Shown one piece after another: positions 8,328 to 16,718 of a stretch of DNA of 25,687 bases (position 1 is its first letter; each line of letters begins with the position of its first letter). The notes beneath the pieces were generated by a model, which had not been told where the DNA came from, did no database searches, and saw only the letters and a program-made list of their open reading frames with translations. This stretch comes from UBA9619 sp964630665 (lineage in GTDB: Bacteria > Pseudomonadota > Gammaproteobacteria > Arenicellales > UBA868). The stretch is taken from assembly GCA_964630665.1 (NCBI GenBank), contig CAZVVN010000050.1, positions 1 through 25,687 of the forward strand, in the 5' to 3' direction. Both the position numbers and the translations under genes were made by a program.

Positions 8328-9575
8328 ATGATTCAGCCGCTCGAACTACTGATCGGGCTGCGCTACACGCGCGCAAAACGCCGAACTCATTTTATCTCCT
8401 TCATCTCACTCACATCGATGCTTGGGATTACGGTTGGCGTCTGGGCTCTAATCACCGTTCTTTCGGTTATGAACGGCTTCGAGCGTGAGCTAAAAGAACG
8501 AATTCTTGCGGTCGCTTCGCACGTCACCGTGACGGGTCAGGATGGCTGGCTGTCAAACTGGGAAGAGGTGAACAGATCGCTCGTAGCCGATCCAGGCGTG
8601 ATCTCCACGGCCCCGTTTGTCCTGGGGCAAGGTCTTGTACTGAAACGAAACGAAGTCAAAGGCGTACTCATCAGGGGCGTCGACCGCGAACTGGAGACCC
8701 AGGTCTCGACCCTGCCGGGGCACATGTACAGGGGTTCATGGTCCAGTCTGACGTCCGGTTCCTGGGGAATCATTCTTGGCTCGACGCTGTCCTGGCAGTT
8801 GGGGGCATCCATAGGTGACAAGGTTACGGTTGTGGCACCCAAAGGACAGATCACACCGGCCGGCCTGTTACCACGGCTGAAAAGATTTACCGTTGTCGGG
8901 ATATTTGAACTTGGCATGCATGAATACGACAGCGGACTCGCCTTACTCCACATTGACGATGCGGCGAAACTGCTGAAAACGACTGATAAGGTAACCGGAA
9001 TACGCTTGAAAATAGATGACCTGTACCATGCACCTGCAACGAGAAACTCTCTCGCGAAGATGCTCGGGAGCCGTTACCGTGTCTCGGACTGGACACAGGA
9101 ACATGTAAATTTCTTCAGAGCATTAAAGATCGAGCGCAGGGTCATGTTCATCATTTTGTTGCTGATAGTCGCTGTTGCTGCATTCAATATTGTCTCGACA
9201 TTGATTATGGTGGTCACTGACAAGCGAGCTGATGTCGCCATTCTGCGCACCCTGGGAATGAGTCCGTTCCGAGTCATGATGATCTTCATTATCCAAGGAA
9301 GCCTCATCGGGCTTGCTGGAACCCTGGCAGGTGGGGCTGTTGGCGTTCTGACCGCCGTCAACGTCGAGACTCTGGTGCCCTGGCTGGAGAGCCTTTTTGA
9401 GATTGAATTCTTTCCAGCAAGTGTCTATGTGATTTCCGATTTTCCTGCCGAACTCAGGTGGCCGGACGTTTATCAGATCACCAGTGTCTCATTACTGCTC
9501 AGTGTGCTTGCTACGCTTTATCCTGCCTGGCGAGCCTCGCGAACAGATCCCGTCGAGGTGCTCAGATTTGAATAA
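8328..9575 (+). CDS. lolC: LolC/LolE-family lipoprotein-releasing permease
   Basis: This is the inner-membrane subunit of the Lol ABC transporter, which extracts outer-membrane lipoproteins and hands them to LolA. From the ATG at 8328 it has 415 residues and begins MIQPLELLIGLRYTRAKRR, the family pattern. The frame is open upstream inside lysS, but that extension is not family-like. The first membrane segment is about residues 22-50, ending in SVMNGFE. A large periplasmic domain follows. Three more membrane segments lie at about 270-300, 315-345 and 385-405, with the signature DVAILRTLGMSP between them and an ending PAWRASRTDPVEVLRFE. lolD overlaps its end by 8 bases. No second LolC/E gene is next to it, so it may act as the homodimeric LolF type. 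Confidence 0.9.
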   Translation: MIQPLELLIGLRYTRAKRRTHFISFISLTSMLGITVGVWALITVLSVMNGFERELKERILAVASHVTVTGQDGWLSNWEEVNRSLVADPGVISTAPFVLGQGLVLKRNEVKGVLIRGVDRELETQVSTLPGHMYRGSWSSLTSGSWGIILGSTLSWQLGASIGDKVTVVAPKGQITPAGLLPRLKRFTVVGIFELGMHEYDSGLALLHIDDAAKLLKTTDKVTGIRLKIDDLYHAPATRNSLAKMLGSRYRVSDWTQEHVNFFRALKIERRVMFIILLLIVAVAAFNIVSTLIMVVTDKRADVAILRTLGMSPFRVMMIFIIQGSLIGLAGTLAGGAVGVLTAVNVETLVPWLESLFEIEFFPASVYVISDFPAELRWPDVYQITSVSLLLSVLATLYPAWRASRTDPVEVLRFE

Positions 9576-10257
9576 ATCGATCGACCAAGTTGTACGGTGC
9601 GAGGGGCTTGAAAAGCGTTTCGAGGAATCGGTGGTCTCGGTCGAGGTTCTCCGCGGAATCGATCTAATCGTCAACAAAGGTGAGACCGTAGCCGTGGTTG
9701 GCGCTTCCGGCAGCGGGAAAAGCACATTGCTGCATCTGCTGGGTGGGCTCGATCGCCCGACTGCCGGTGAAGTGTTTGTTTGTGGCAGTCCGCTGACCGG
9801 TCTTAACGAACGTGAGGTATGCGCGTTACGGAACCGTTCACTGGGATTCGTCTATCAGTTCCACCACCTGCTACCAGAGTTTTCCGCGCTGGAGAACGTG
9901 GCCATGCCACTTATGATTCGCGGTGAGAACTATCGAACGGTCAGACCAAAAGCCGAAGGACTCCTCAACCGAGTCGGCTTATCGAATCGACTGACCCACA
10001 AACCAGCGGAACTTTCGGGTGGAGAGCGGCAAAGGACTGCGGTCGCGCGAGCCATGGTCACACAACCGGACTGCATACTGGCCGATGAGCCGACTGGAAA
10101 TCTAGATCGTCGAACGGCAAGGTCGCTGTTCGGATTGCTGGTTGAGATTAACGAGGAGCAAGCGACCAGTCTTATCATAGCAACGCACGACCTTGAGTTC
10201 GCGAGCACCCTGAAGCACACCTATCAACTGGTTGACGGGGCACTCCAGAAGGCCTAG
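9568..10257 (+). CDS. lolD: Lipoprotein-releasing ABC transporter ATPase
   Basis: This ATPase powers the LolC/E permease. The chosen start is TTG at 9568, giving 229 residues (E. coli LolD 233). It is preceded by GAGGTG at 9555-9560 with 7 bases of spacing, and it overlaps the lolC stop. No ATG is available nearby; the next upstream ATG, at 9484, would add a non-homologous stretch inside lolC. Visible motifs are Walker A GASGSGKS (45-52), Q97 inside the LolD-type YQFHHLLPEF, signature LSGGERQR (from 149), Walker B ILADEPTGNLD (from 170) and the H-loop His207 in ATHD. The overlap implies coupled translation with the permease. Confidence 0.94.
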   Translation: MNKSIDQVVRCEGLEKRFEESVVSVEVLRGIDLIVNKGETVAVVGASGSGKSTLLHLLGGLDRPTAGEVFVCGSPLTGLNEREVCALRNRSLGFVYQFHHLLPEFSALENVAMPLMIRGENYRTVRPKAEGLLNRVGLSNRLTHKPAELSGGERQRTAVARAMVTQPDCILADEPTGNLDRRTARSLFGLLVEINEEQATSLIIATHDLEFASTLKHTYQLVDGALQKA

Positions 10258-10296
10258 ATCCAATCGATGTCATGACCCCAAGCACCGATCTGCACT

Positions 10297-10302
10297 TATA
10301 AT
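10297..10302 (+). promoter_or_regulatory. Possible -10 element upstream of comEC
   Basis: A perfect TATAAT lies in the 87-base gap between lolD and comEC, 42 bases before the comEC ATG. No good -35 hexamer stands 16-18 bases upstream, so this may be a weak or activator-dependent promoter, or chance. Confidence 0.25.
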
Positions 10303-10344
10303 ATCGGTAAGACTTAGATTCAAGGAAGACAAGGACGGGCAAGG

Positions 10345-12684
10345 ATGCCAAAAGTCCTCAAGACTGCGATCTGTTTCGCAATCGGTGCACTGCTGGTTCA
10401 CCAGCAAGCAGAGTTGGTTTCGGGTTTGTTTTTCTTTGCGCTGGCCGGCCTGCTGCTGCCATTCGCCGGTTCAAAAACTCCACAGTATCTTATTGCCGGG
10501 TTGATCGGGTTGGGATGGTCCAACACGTTTGCCGGCTATATTCTGGACAGCACCCCCGGCCCGGACTTGTTTGGGCGACCTATTGTGGTCTCGGGTAAAG
10601 TGACCGGATTGCCTAAAGAAGGTTCTGCATACACGCGTTTCGACTTTCATCTTGAGATGGCGGAGTCTGAAGCCTCGGTCGAATTACTGAACAGCATTAT
10701 TCGCTTGCGCTGGTACGGTAAACGGCCTGAGCTTATTCCGGGGCAGAGATGGCGATTAACAGTCAAACTCAAAAAGCCTCGGGGTTACAGAAATATGGGC
10801 CTGTTTGACTACGAGCTCCACCTGTTCCGAAGTCGAATCCGTGCAACCGGTTACGTTCTCGCCAACGAGCAAGCGTCGTTAACAACAAAGGAGGCTGGTT
10901 TCTCGATCAGTCGGGTTCGCTACAGTCTCGCACAAAAGCTTAAACGATCTATTGGGGATCAGCCCGCCGGCGGGATTATCAGTGCGCTTGCGGTTGGACA
11001 ACGTTCCGGAATTTCTCAGGATCAGTGGCTCTTCTTTCGCCGAACGGGACTCAGCCACCTGATGGCAATATCCGGACTGCATATTGGCCTCGCGGGCCTG
11101 TTCGGGTATACGGTGGTCGGTCGCCTCTGGAGGCTGTCCGGATCACTTTCCCAAATTCTCCCAGCCAGACAAGTCGCCATCCTAGCTGCACTGCTGTCAG
11201 CTCTGGGATACTCAGCACTTGCCGGCTTTCCCCTGCCGACCACACGTGCTCTCACGATGTTGGCGGTCTATACCCTTGGTGCTGTATCACTCAGGCGTTA
11301 TTCACCAGAGACCTGCCTGGGTATCTCAATTTTCGTTGTCGTCTGTTTGAATCCGTTGGATACCAGTTCTGCCGGGTTCTGGCTTTCGTTTGTTGCTGTC
11401 TGGATTATCTTCCGGTCCCAAAAGTTACTACCCCTCCCTAAAAGCGATCAGGTAAATCTCTTGACCGGGAATCCAGACAGACGGGCGCGGATGCTCCGCG
11501 GCGTTCTATCTCTTGGAGTGATCCAATGCAGTCTTTTTCTGGGAATGTTTCCGGTAATGGCCTTCTTCTTCTCTGAGGTCTCATTGGTCGCTCCTATAGC
11601 CAATTTCCTCGTTGTACCGGTCTTTGGATTTACAGTAGTTCCAATGGTGCTTACCGGAGTCATAACAATACTTCTGGGTGGGGACCAGCTCGGTGAGTTT
11701 CTGCTTGTTTCGTCTGGTTGGCTCATCGAAAACCTGTTGGCCGTGGTTCGCCCCTTGACTTACCTTCAATTATCGACTCTAGCCCTGAGCAACAACGCGG
11801 TATTAGTTTTACTGTCAATGATCCCGGTGCTTGCCTTCGCATTCTGGCGACGCTCATGGTTGCTGGGTCTGCCTGCAATAACCCTAATGGGGATCCTGCT
11901 CGCCTGGCCCCAAAGTGATCTCAAGCCGGGAGCTTTTCGGTTGCACCTGCTGGATGTAGGGCAGGGGCTCGCGGTGCTGGTGCAGACCGCGGGACATATG
12001 GTTCTTTATGATGCTGGGCCACAGTACGGCCAGTTCAGTCTCGGCGAGGCCGTGGTGGTACCTGCAGTGCGGCGTCACGGGCAAGACAGTATAGATCTTG
12101 CTGTGATCAGCCACTTGGCCGCGGATCACGCCGGTGGATTGGCGGGAATCCAGAAGTCCATCCCTATCCGAATGATTGTGTCCGGTGAGCCAATGGGTAT
12201 TCCAGGCAGCGAAGCTTGCAGTCGGGGAAGAGTCTGGAAATGGGACGATGTGGTGTTCGAGGTTTTGTGGCCAACCAGGGACTTAAATCTCTCCGGCAAC
12301 GATCAGTCATGCGTGATTCAGATCAGATCGGACACTGGAACCGCTTTGCTGACGGGAGATATCGAGCGGTTCCCTGAGAGGGCCCTGATCAAACTGGCAG
12401 GTAAGACCCTACAATCGGACATACTGCTTGTACCGCATCATGGGTCCAGGACCTCATCCAGCGAACGGTTTATTGAACTTGTCTCTCCAGAGGTAGCCAT
12501 AGTGAGCCGGGGCAGTTCAAATCGCTACGGTCACCCTCATCCGGCCATTCGTCAGAGATACCTCACCCGTGGCATTCGATGGTTCGACACGGGAATGTTG
12601 GGCCAGATTACACTGACGACCGATCAAAATGGTGTTCGGGTCCTGAGCTGGAAAGACCACAGGCGCCGTTTCTGGCATAGTTAG
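10345..12684 (+). CDS. comEC: ComEC/Rec2 family DNA-internalization protein
   Basis: ComEC proteins form the inner-membrane channel that takes up single-stranded DNA during natural transformation. The protein has 779 residues. Two hydrophobic N-terminal segments are followed by an OB-like region (about 75-195). A polytopic competence domain (about 205-530) carries LSHLMAISGLHIGLAG and ALAGFPLPTTRALTM. A C-terminal metallo-beta-lactamase-like domain starts at about 530, with LLDVGQGLAVLV, LYDAGPQYG, ISHLAADHAGG and VPHHGSRTSSSERF. In the metal motif, the position usually occupied by Asp (HxDxDH) is Ala592 (H590-L-A-A-D594-H595). The gene lies between lolD and exbB, as in other gammaproteobacteria. 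Whether the cell is transformable cannot be judged from here. Confidence 0.93.
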   Translation: MPKVLKTAICFAIGALLVHQQAELVSGLFFFALAGLLLPFAGSKTPQYLIAGLIGLGWSNTFAGYILDSTPGPDLFGRPIVVSGKVTGLPKEGSAYTRFDFHLEMAESEASVELLNSIIRLRWYGKRPELIPGQRWRLTVKLKKPRGYRNMGLFDYELHLFRSRIRATGYVLANEQASLTTKEAGFSISRVRYSLAQKLKRSIGDQPAGGIISALAVGQRSGISQDQWLFFRRTGLSHLMAISGLHIGLAGLFGYTVVGRLWRLSGSLSQILPARQVAILAALLSALGYSALAGFPLPTTRALTMLAVYTLGAVSLRRYSPETCLGISIFVVVCLNPLDTSSAGFWLSFVAVWIIFRSQKLLPLPKSDQVNLLTGNPDRRARMLRGVLSLGVIQCSLFLGMFPVMAFFFSEVSLVAPIANFLVVPVFGFTVVPMVLTGVITILLGGDQLGEFLLVSSGWLIENLLAVVRPLTYLQLSTLALSNNAVLVLLSMIPVLAFAFWRRSWLLGLPAITLMGILLAWPQSDLKPGAFRLHLLDVGQGLAVLVQTAGHMVLYDAGPQYGQFSLGEAVVVPAVRRHGQDSIDLAVISHLAADHAGGLAGIQKSIPIRMIVSGEPMGIPGSEACSRGRVWKWDDVVFEVLWPTRDLNLSGNDQSCVIQIRSDTGTALLTGDIERFPERALIKLAGKTLQSDILLVPHHGSRTSSSERFIELVSPEVAIVSRGSSNRYGHPHPAIRQRYLTRGIRWFDTGMLGQITLTTDQNGVRVLSWKDHRRRFWHS

Positions 12685-12696
12685 GGCAGGGCCTGC

Positions 12697-12876
12697 ATGG
12701 TGCCCGTTACTCGACGATGTCAGGAAGTTGCGGCAACACTGAATCAGAAGCAGAACCATTTAGGTCAAATTCCGGTCTGTTTTGATAGTTGTACTACTTG
12801 CACCACAGACTGGGAACAGATTGAGTGTACCGGCCAACATCTTTTGGCAGCCTGTGGCCTGTTGCCACGTAACTAG
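12697..12876 (+). CDS. Possible small Cys-rich protein, 59 residues
   Basis: An open frame starts with ATG at 12697, downstream of AGGG at 12688-12691 (5-base spacing). It fills most of the 209-base gap between comEC and exbB and ends 17 bases before exbB. The product would be 59 residues with six cysteines (8, 28, 32, 35, 44, 53), including a C-x3-C-x2-C group, and no signal peptide or membrane segment. I recognise no family. A frame of this length can occur by chance at this base composition. The Shine-Dalgarno, the placement inside an operon and the Cys spacing are the only arguments for it. Confidence 0.3.
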   Translation: MVPVTRRCQEVAATLNQKQNHLGQIPVCFDSCTTCTTDWEQIECTGQHLLAACGLLPRN

Positions 12877-12893
12877 CCTGGACCAGATGTCTA

Positions 12894-13505
12894 ATGTTTG
12901 AACTGATAACCAGTGGCGGTTGGCTGATGATACCGATTATGGCCTGCTCCGTCGCATCGTTGGCTATCATTTTGGAAAGGTTCTGGGCGCTTCAGGATCG
13001 GCTGGTCTCGCCGCTCGATCTGTCCAGAAACACTGAGGCGCTTCTGCAGACCGATCAGTTGACCCGCGATAAAATCGCCGAGATTCAAAGTAGTTCTCCA
13101 CTGGGTCGAATTCTGGCAGCTGGACTTGTTAATCTTGATCAGTCAACCGCAGCGATCAGGGATGCCATCGAGGAAGCCGGTAGACACGCAGTCCATGATC
13201 TCGAGCGGTATCTCAACGCGCTTGGCACCATTGCTTCTATAACCCCGCTGTTGGGCCTGCTCGGGACTGTGATCGGTATGATTAAAGTGTTTGCGGCGAT
13301 CACAGCTGTTGGTGTGGGAAATCCCCAAGCGCTTGCCGGGGGCATCTCAGAGGCATTGATTACAACGGCTGCTGGACTGTCGGTGGGCATACCTAGCCTG
13401 CTGTTCCATCGCTACTTCAGGGGACGCGTTCGCGAGCTAACTGTTGAGATGGAACAGCAGGCGCTTCAAATGTTGGATGTCATCAGGAGGCTTCAATCCG
13501 GGTGA
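12894..13505 (+). CDS. exbB: MotA/TolQ/ExbB family proton-channel protein
   Basis: This is an inner-membrane proton-channel subunit that, with ExbD, energises an outer-membrane process. The 203 residues contain an N-terminal membrane segment (about 5-27, GGWLMIPIMACSVASLAIIL) and a cytoplasmic loop. Two further segments follow at about 110-135 and 150-172, with the family stretch ASITPLLGLLGTVIGMIKVF and the downstream GGISEALITTAAGLSVGIP. No tonB is adjacent. In this msbA-lpxK context the pair is common in gammaproteobacteria, and its exact partner is unknown. exbD starts within its stop codon (GTGA overlap). Confidence 0.9.
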   Translation: MFELITSGGWLMIPIMACSVASLAIILERFWALQDRLVSPLDLSRNTEALLQTDQLTRDKIAEIQSSSPLGRILAAGLVNLDQSTAAIRDAIEEAGRHAVHDLERYLNALGTIASITPLLGLLGTVIGMIKVFAAITAVGVGNPQALAGGISEALITTAAGLSVGIPSLLFHRYFRGRVRELTVEMEQQALQMLDVIRRLQSG

Positions 13506-13942
13506 GATTTTCCGGCCCCGAAAGCGAAGATGTCAACATCAGCCTAACGCCTCTGGTCGATGTTGTTTTTCTGCTGTTGATATTTTTTATGGTTTCAACG
13601 ACCTTTTCGACCGAATCCCAGTTGCGCCTGCGGCTTCCTTCCAGCGATCGGATCGCCGAGCCCTTGACTGAAGAACAGCAGTTGCTGATCGATATATCAG
13701 AGTACGGCCAGTACGGAATCAGGCGGGCAATGGCAAATACCTCTGAAGTCTATGGAGACGACGATACTCAGGTCCTTTCGCGGCTTCTCAAAAAGGCTGC
13801 GGGGGAATGGGAAAAGCCGGTGGTTGTTATTCGCGCAGACCGTCGATCCTCTCACGAGTCAGTCATGTTGGCGCTGGATGCTGCAAGGCGCGCCGGGTTT
13901 CTTAACGTGACGTTCTCACTGCAGAGTCAACCGGAACAGTGA
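13502..13942 (+). CDS. exbD: ExbD/TolR family protein
   Basis: This is the partner of the ExbB-type channel. It has a short cytoplasmic tail, one membrane helix (about residues 16-34) and a periplasmic domain. The helix stretch LTPLVDVVFLLLIFFMVSTT carries Asp20, the conserved proton-pathway residue of the family. The protein has 146 residues. The start is GTG, overlapping the exbB stop by 4 bases, and the stop is in turn overlapped by the GTG start of msbA. The C-terminal VVVIRADRRSSHESVMLALD region matches the usual periplasmic domain ending. Confidence 0.9.
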   Translation: MRFSGPESEDVNISLTPLVDVVFLLLIFFMVSTTFSTESQLRLRLPSSDRIAEPLTEEQQLLIDISEYGQYGIRRAMANTSEVYGDDDTQVLSRLLKKAAGEWEKPVVVIRADRRSSHESVMLALDAARRAGFLNVTFSLQSQPEQ

Positions 13943-15717
13943 CCGACAAAGTCGGTGTATTAAACGGTCGGGAGATCTACCAGAGGCTGCTGGCATACGT
14001 CTGGCCTTATAAGTATGTGTTTCTGGTCAGCGTAGTCGGGATGATCGCGGTCGCAGCCGCCGAAACGACGTTTGCGGCGTTGCTGAAACCGATCATGGAT
14101 GGTGGTTTTGTTGAAAAGGACGAGGCCATGATCCGGCTGACACCCGTTCTTCTAATTGTGGTTTTCTTGATCAGAGCGTTTGGGTCGTTCGCAGATCAGT
14201 ACTGTATATCCTGGGTAGCCCGGAAGGTCATTTTTGATCTGCGGGCTCAGATGTTTGATCGGATGATTCGATTTCCGACGTCCTATTTCGACCAGCAGCC
14301 CACAGCAGGTCTGGTGTCCAAGTTGCTCTACGATGTCGAGCAGGTGGCTCAGGCAAGTGCAGTAGGGCTTCGAATCTGTATTAAAGACAGTGTCCTGTGC
14401 GTTGCGTTATTAAGTTGGATGGCATATCTGAGTTGGCAGCTGACCTTGGTGTTCTTGCTGTTGACTCCCGCTGTCGCGGTCATTGTCCGAAAAGCAAGCC
14501 TTCGTTTTCGGAAGACGAGCGAGGGTATTCAGAGGTCAATGGCATCTATAACACAGGTCGCTACAGAAGCCTTTCAGGGGCACCGCATTGTCAAGGCCTA
14601 CGATGGTTACCAATACGAGAACCGCTCCTTTGAGATCGCAAATATTGCCAACCGACGGCAGGCGATGCGTAAAGCACTGGTCGCTTCCGCCAGCGTGCCT
14701 CTGCTGATCTTCATCGCTGGTACGACGGTGGCTCTGATGATCTATCTGGCCATGAGCGGCGTGATGGTTTCCTTCGTCAGCGCTGGAACCTTTGTCTCCT
14801 ACCTGGGAGCCATCCTGCTTCTTATGGGGCCGATAAAAAGACTCGCCCGGGTCAACGAATATCTGCAGACCGGAATCGCGGCGGCCCACAGCACCTTTCT
14901 GACACTGGACGAGCCCGTTGAAGAATCAGGTGGTCACACCCCGGTCAGATCTATCGATGGTGATCTCGAATTCAAAAATGTGTCGTTTCGTTATGCGAAG
15001 GACAAACCGCTGGCTCTCGATAACCTGTCATTCAAGATCCAGAACGGCCAGACCGTGGCCCTTGTGGGCGCTTCGGGTAGCGGCAAGTCCAGCATTATTG
15101 CCCTGTTGCTCGGGTTTTACCCATTACAGGACGGGGACATTTTGATCGCCGGCACGCCGATAGCCGAGTGCACCCGGGAAGGACTTCGCGCTCAGTTCGG
15201 TTTCGCACCTCAGGAGGCGATGCTTTTCAATGGGTCAATCAAAGAGAATGTGGCTTATGGACAAGGACAAGTCGATGAGAGGGTCCTCACAAAAGTAATC
15301 GAGGCAAGTCGAATTGACTCATTCTCCGAGACGTTGCCTTCTGGACTCGATGGGGCGGTCGGTGAACAGGGCGTTCGGTTGTCCGGTGGGCAACGTCAGC
15401 GCCTGTCGATCGCACGGGCCTTGTATAGACAGGCCCCCGTACTCATCCTGGATGAGGCGACATCCGCACTCGACACTGAGTCCGAGAGTCTGGTCAGAGC
15501 CGCGATAAAGACGTTGGTGCCGAAACAGACAGTGTTAATCATTGCCCATCGCCTGAGTACTATCGTTGATGCCGACCTCATTCTGGTCATGCAGGACGGC
15601 AGGCTGGTCCAGTCCGGGAATCATGATGACCTGATTAAATCAAGGGGACGCTATTTTGAGCTGCACCGTGCCCAAGAGAACGGGTCAGAATCCGCGGCTG
15701 TCGATCGTCACTCATGA
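13939..15717 (+). CDS. msbA: Lipid A export ATP-binding/permease protein MsbA
   Basis: MsbA flips lipid A-core across the inner membrane. The 592-residue half-transporter has a six-helix membrane domain (about 20-320). An ATPase domain follows, with Walker A GASGSGKS (377-384), Q-loop Gln425, signature LSGGQRQR (from 481), Walker B LILDEAT (from 502) and switch His537 in AHRLS. The order msbA-lpxK supports this over other type I ABC exporters. The start is GTG overlapping exbD, and the stop overlaps the ATG of lpxK (ATGA). Confidence 0.93.
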   Translation: MTDKVGVLNGREIYQRLLAYVWPYKYVFLVSVVGMIAVAAAETTFAALLKPIMDGGFVEKDEAMIRLTPVLLIVVFLIRAFGSFADQYCISWVARKVIFDLRAQMFDRMIRFPTSYFDQQPTAGLVSKLLYDVEQVAQASAVGLRICIKDSVLCVALLSWMAYLSWQLTLVFLLLTPAVAVIVRKASLRFRKTSEGIQRSMASITQVATEAFQGHRIVKAYDGYQYENRSFEIANIANRRQAMRKALVASASVPLLIFIAGTTVALMIYLAMSGVMVSFVSAGTFVSYLGAILLLMGPIKRLARVNEYLQTGIAAAHSTFLTLDEPVEESGGHTPVRSIDGDLEFKNVSFRYAKDKPLALDNLSFKIQNGQTVALVGASGSGKSSIIALLLGFYPLQDGDILIAGTPIAECTREGLRAQFGFAPQEAMLFNGSIKENVAYGQGQVDERVLTKVIEASRIDSFSETLPSGLDGAVGEQGVRLSGGQRQRLSIARALYRQAPVLILDEATSALDTESESLVRAAIKTLVPKQTVLIIAHRLSTIVDADLILVMQDGRLVQSGNHDDLIKSRGRYFELHRAQENGSESAAVDRHS

Positions 15718-16718
15718 ACTGGTTTTCCAGCTATCTTTCCCGGGGCTGGTATGAACCTAACCTTTTCTGCACTATTCTGTCACCGTTAGGCGTGCTGCAC
15801 TCAATTGCCAGAACGACCCGAAACCTGCTGTATGATTTGAAGGTGCTCAAGGTCGAGTATTTCTCGGTTCCAGTGGTTGTCGTCGGAAATATCACGGCAG
15901 GTGGCACCGGCAAGACTCCTCTGGTTATCCAGTTGGTGAACGACCTCCGGGCCAGGGGCTATTGCCCGGGTGTAGTAACTCGCGGTTATGGATCCAGCGG
16001 CCTATATCCGGCCCAGGCTCAGAGGGATTCCGACCCCAAAGAGGTTGGTGATGAGGCGGTGCTTATTGCGCGTCGTACAGGTGCTCCGGTGATCGTTGAT
16101 CCGGATAGGGTCAATGCAGTCGCAGCTCTTTTGGAACAGGGCCCGGTCGATCTGGTCCTGTCCGACGATGGCTTGCAGCACACCCGGTTGGGCAGATGTC
16201 TGGAAATCGTGGTGTTCGATGGTGAGCGAGAATTCGGCAACGGGAAACTGCTCCCGGCCGGACCGTTGCGCGACCCTGTCGAGCGACTAGAGACAGTCGA
16301 TCTGGTCGTGAGAAACGGCGGAGTCCTCCAATCGGGTGAGTTTGCCATGAAGTGCTTGCTCGGTGAGGCTGTCAATATCTTAAGCGGGGAAAGACGAAAC
16401 CTGGGAAGTTTTACTGACCGGCCCGTAGTGGCGGTTGCAGGAATCGGTAATCCGCAGAAATTTTTCAGTGAACTTCGAGACTTGGGATTAGAGGCCAAAA
16501 CGATTGCTTTCCCCGATCACCATTCTTATACGGGTACAGACCTGGAGCAGTATGCAGAACAAACGGTACTGATGACTGAGAAGGATTCCTTGAAATGCGA
16601 AGGACTCGCAGGCGAAGATTGGTGGTGGGTCGATTTATGTATTGATATCGATGCACAGCTCACTGAACAGGTTCTCCATGCGGCGGAGAAGTTCCGGGCA
16701 AATGAACGCCGAATTTAG
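15714..16718 (+). CDS. lpxK: Tetraacyldisaccharide 4'-kinase
   Basis: LpxK phosphorylates the 4' position of the lipid A disaccharide precursor at the inner membrane. The protein has 334 residues (E. coli 328). An N-terminal amphipathic region is followed by the P-loop GNITAGGTGKTP (58-69), GVVTRGYG, GDEAVLIAR, LSDDGLQH (149-156), then AGIGNPQKFF, FPDHHSYT and MTEKDSLK. All are family signatures. The start overlaps the msbA stop by 4 bases, and the end overlaps kdsB by 17 bases. Confidence 0.96.
   Translation: MNWFSSYLSRGWYEPNLFCTILSPLGVLHSIARTTRNLLYDLKVLKVEYFSVPVVVVGNITAGGTGKTPLVIQLVNDLRARGYCPGVVTRGYGSSGLYPAQAQRDSDPKEVGDEAVLIARRTGAPVIVDPDRVNAVAALLEQGPVDLVLSDDGLQHTRLGRCLEIVVFDGEREFGNGKLLPAGPLRDPVERLETVDLVVRNGGVLQSGEFAMKCLLGEAVNILSGERRNLGSFTDRPVVAVAGIGNPQKFFSELRDLGLEAKTIAFPDHHSYTGTDLEQYAEQTVLMTEKDSLKCEGLAGEDWWWVDLCIDIDAQLTEQVLHAAEKFRANERRI

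Noticed and set aside
12687..12697. GCAGG-G-CCTGC palindrome after comEC as terminator
   Set aside because: It has a one-base loop and no T-run. It more likely overlaps the Shine-Dalgarno of the small ORF by coincidence.
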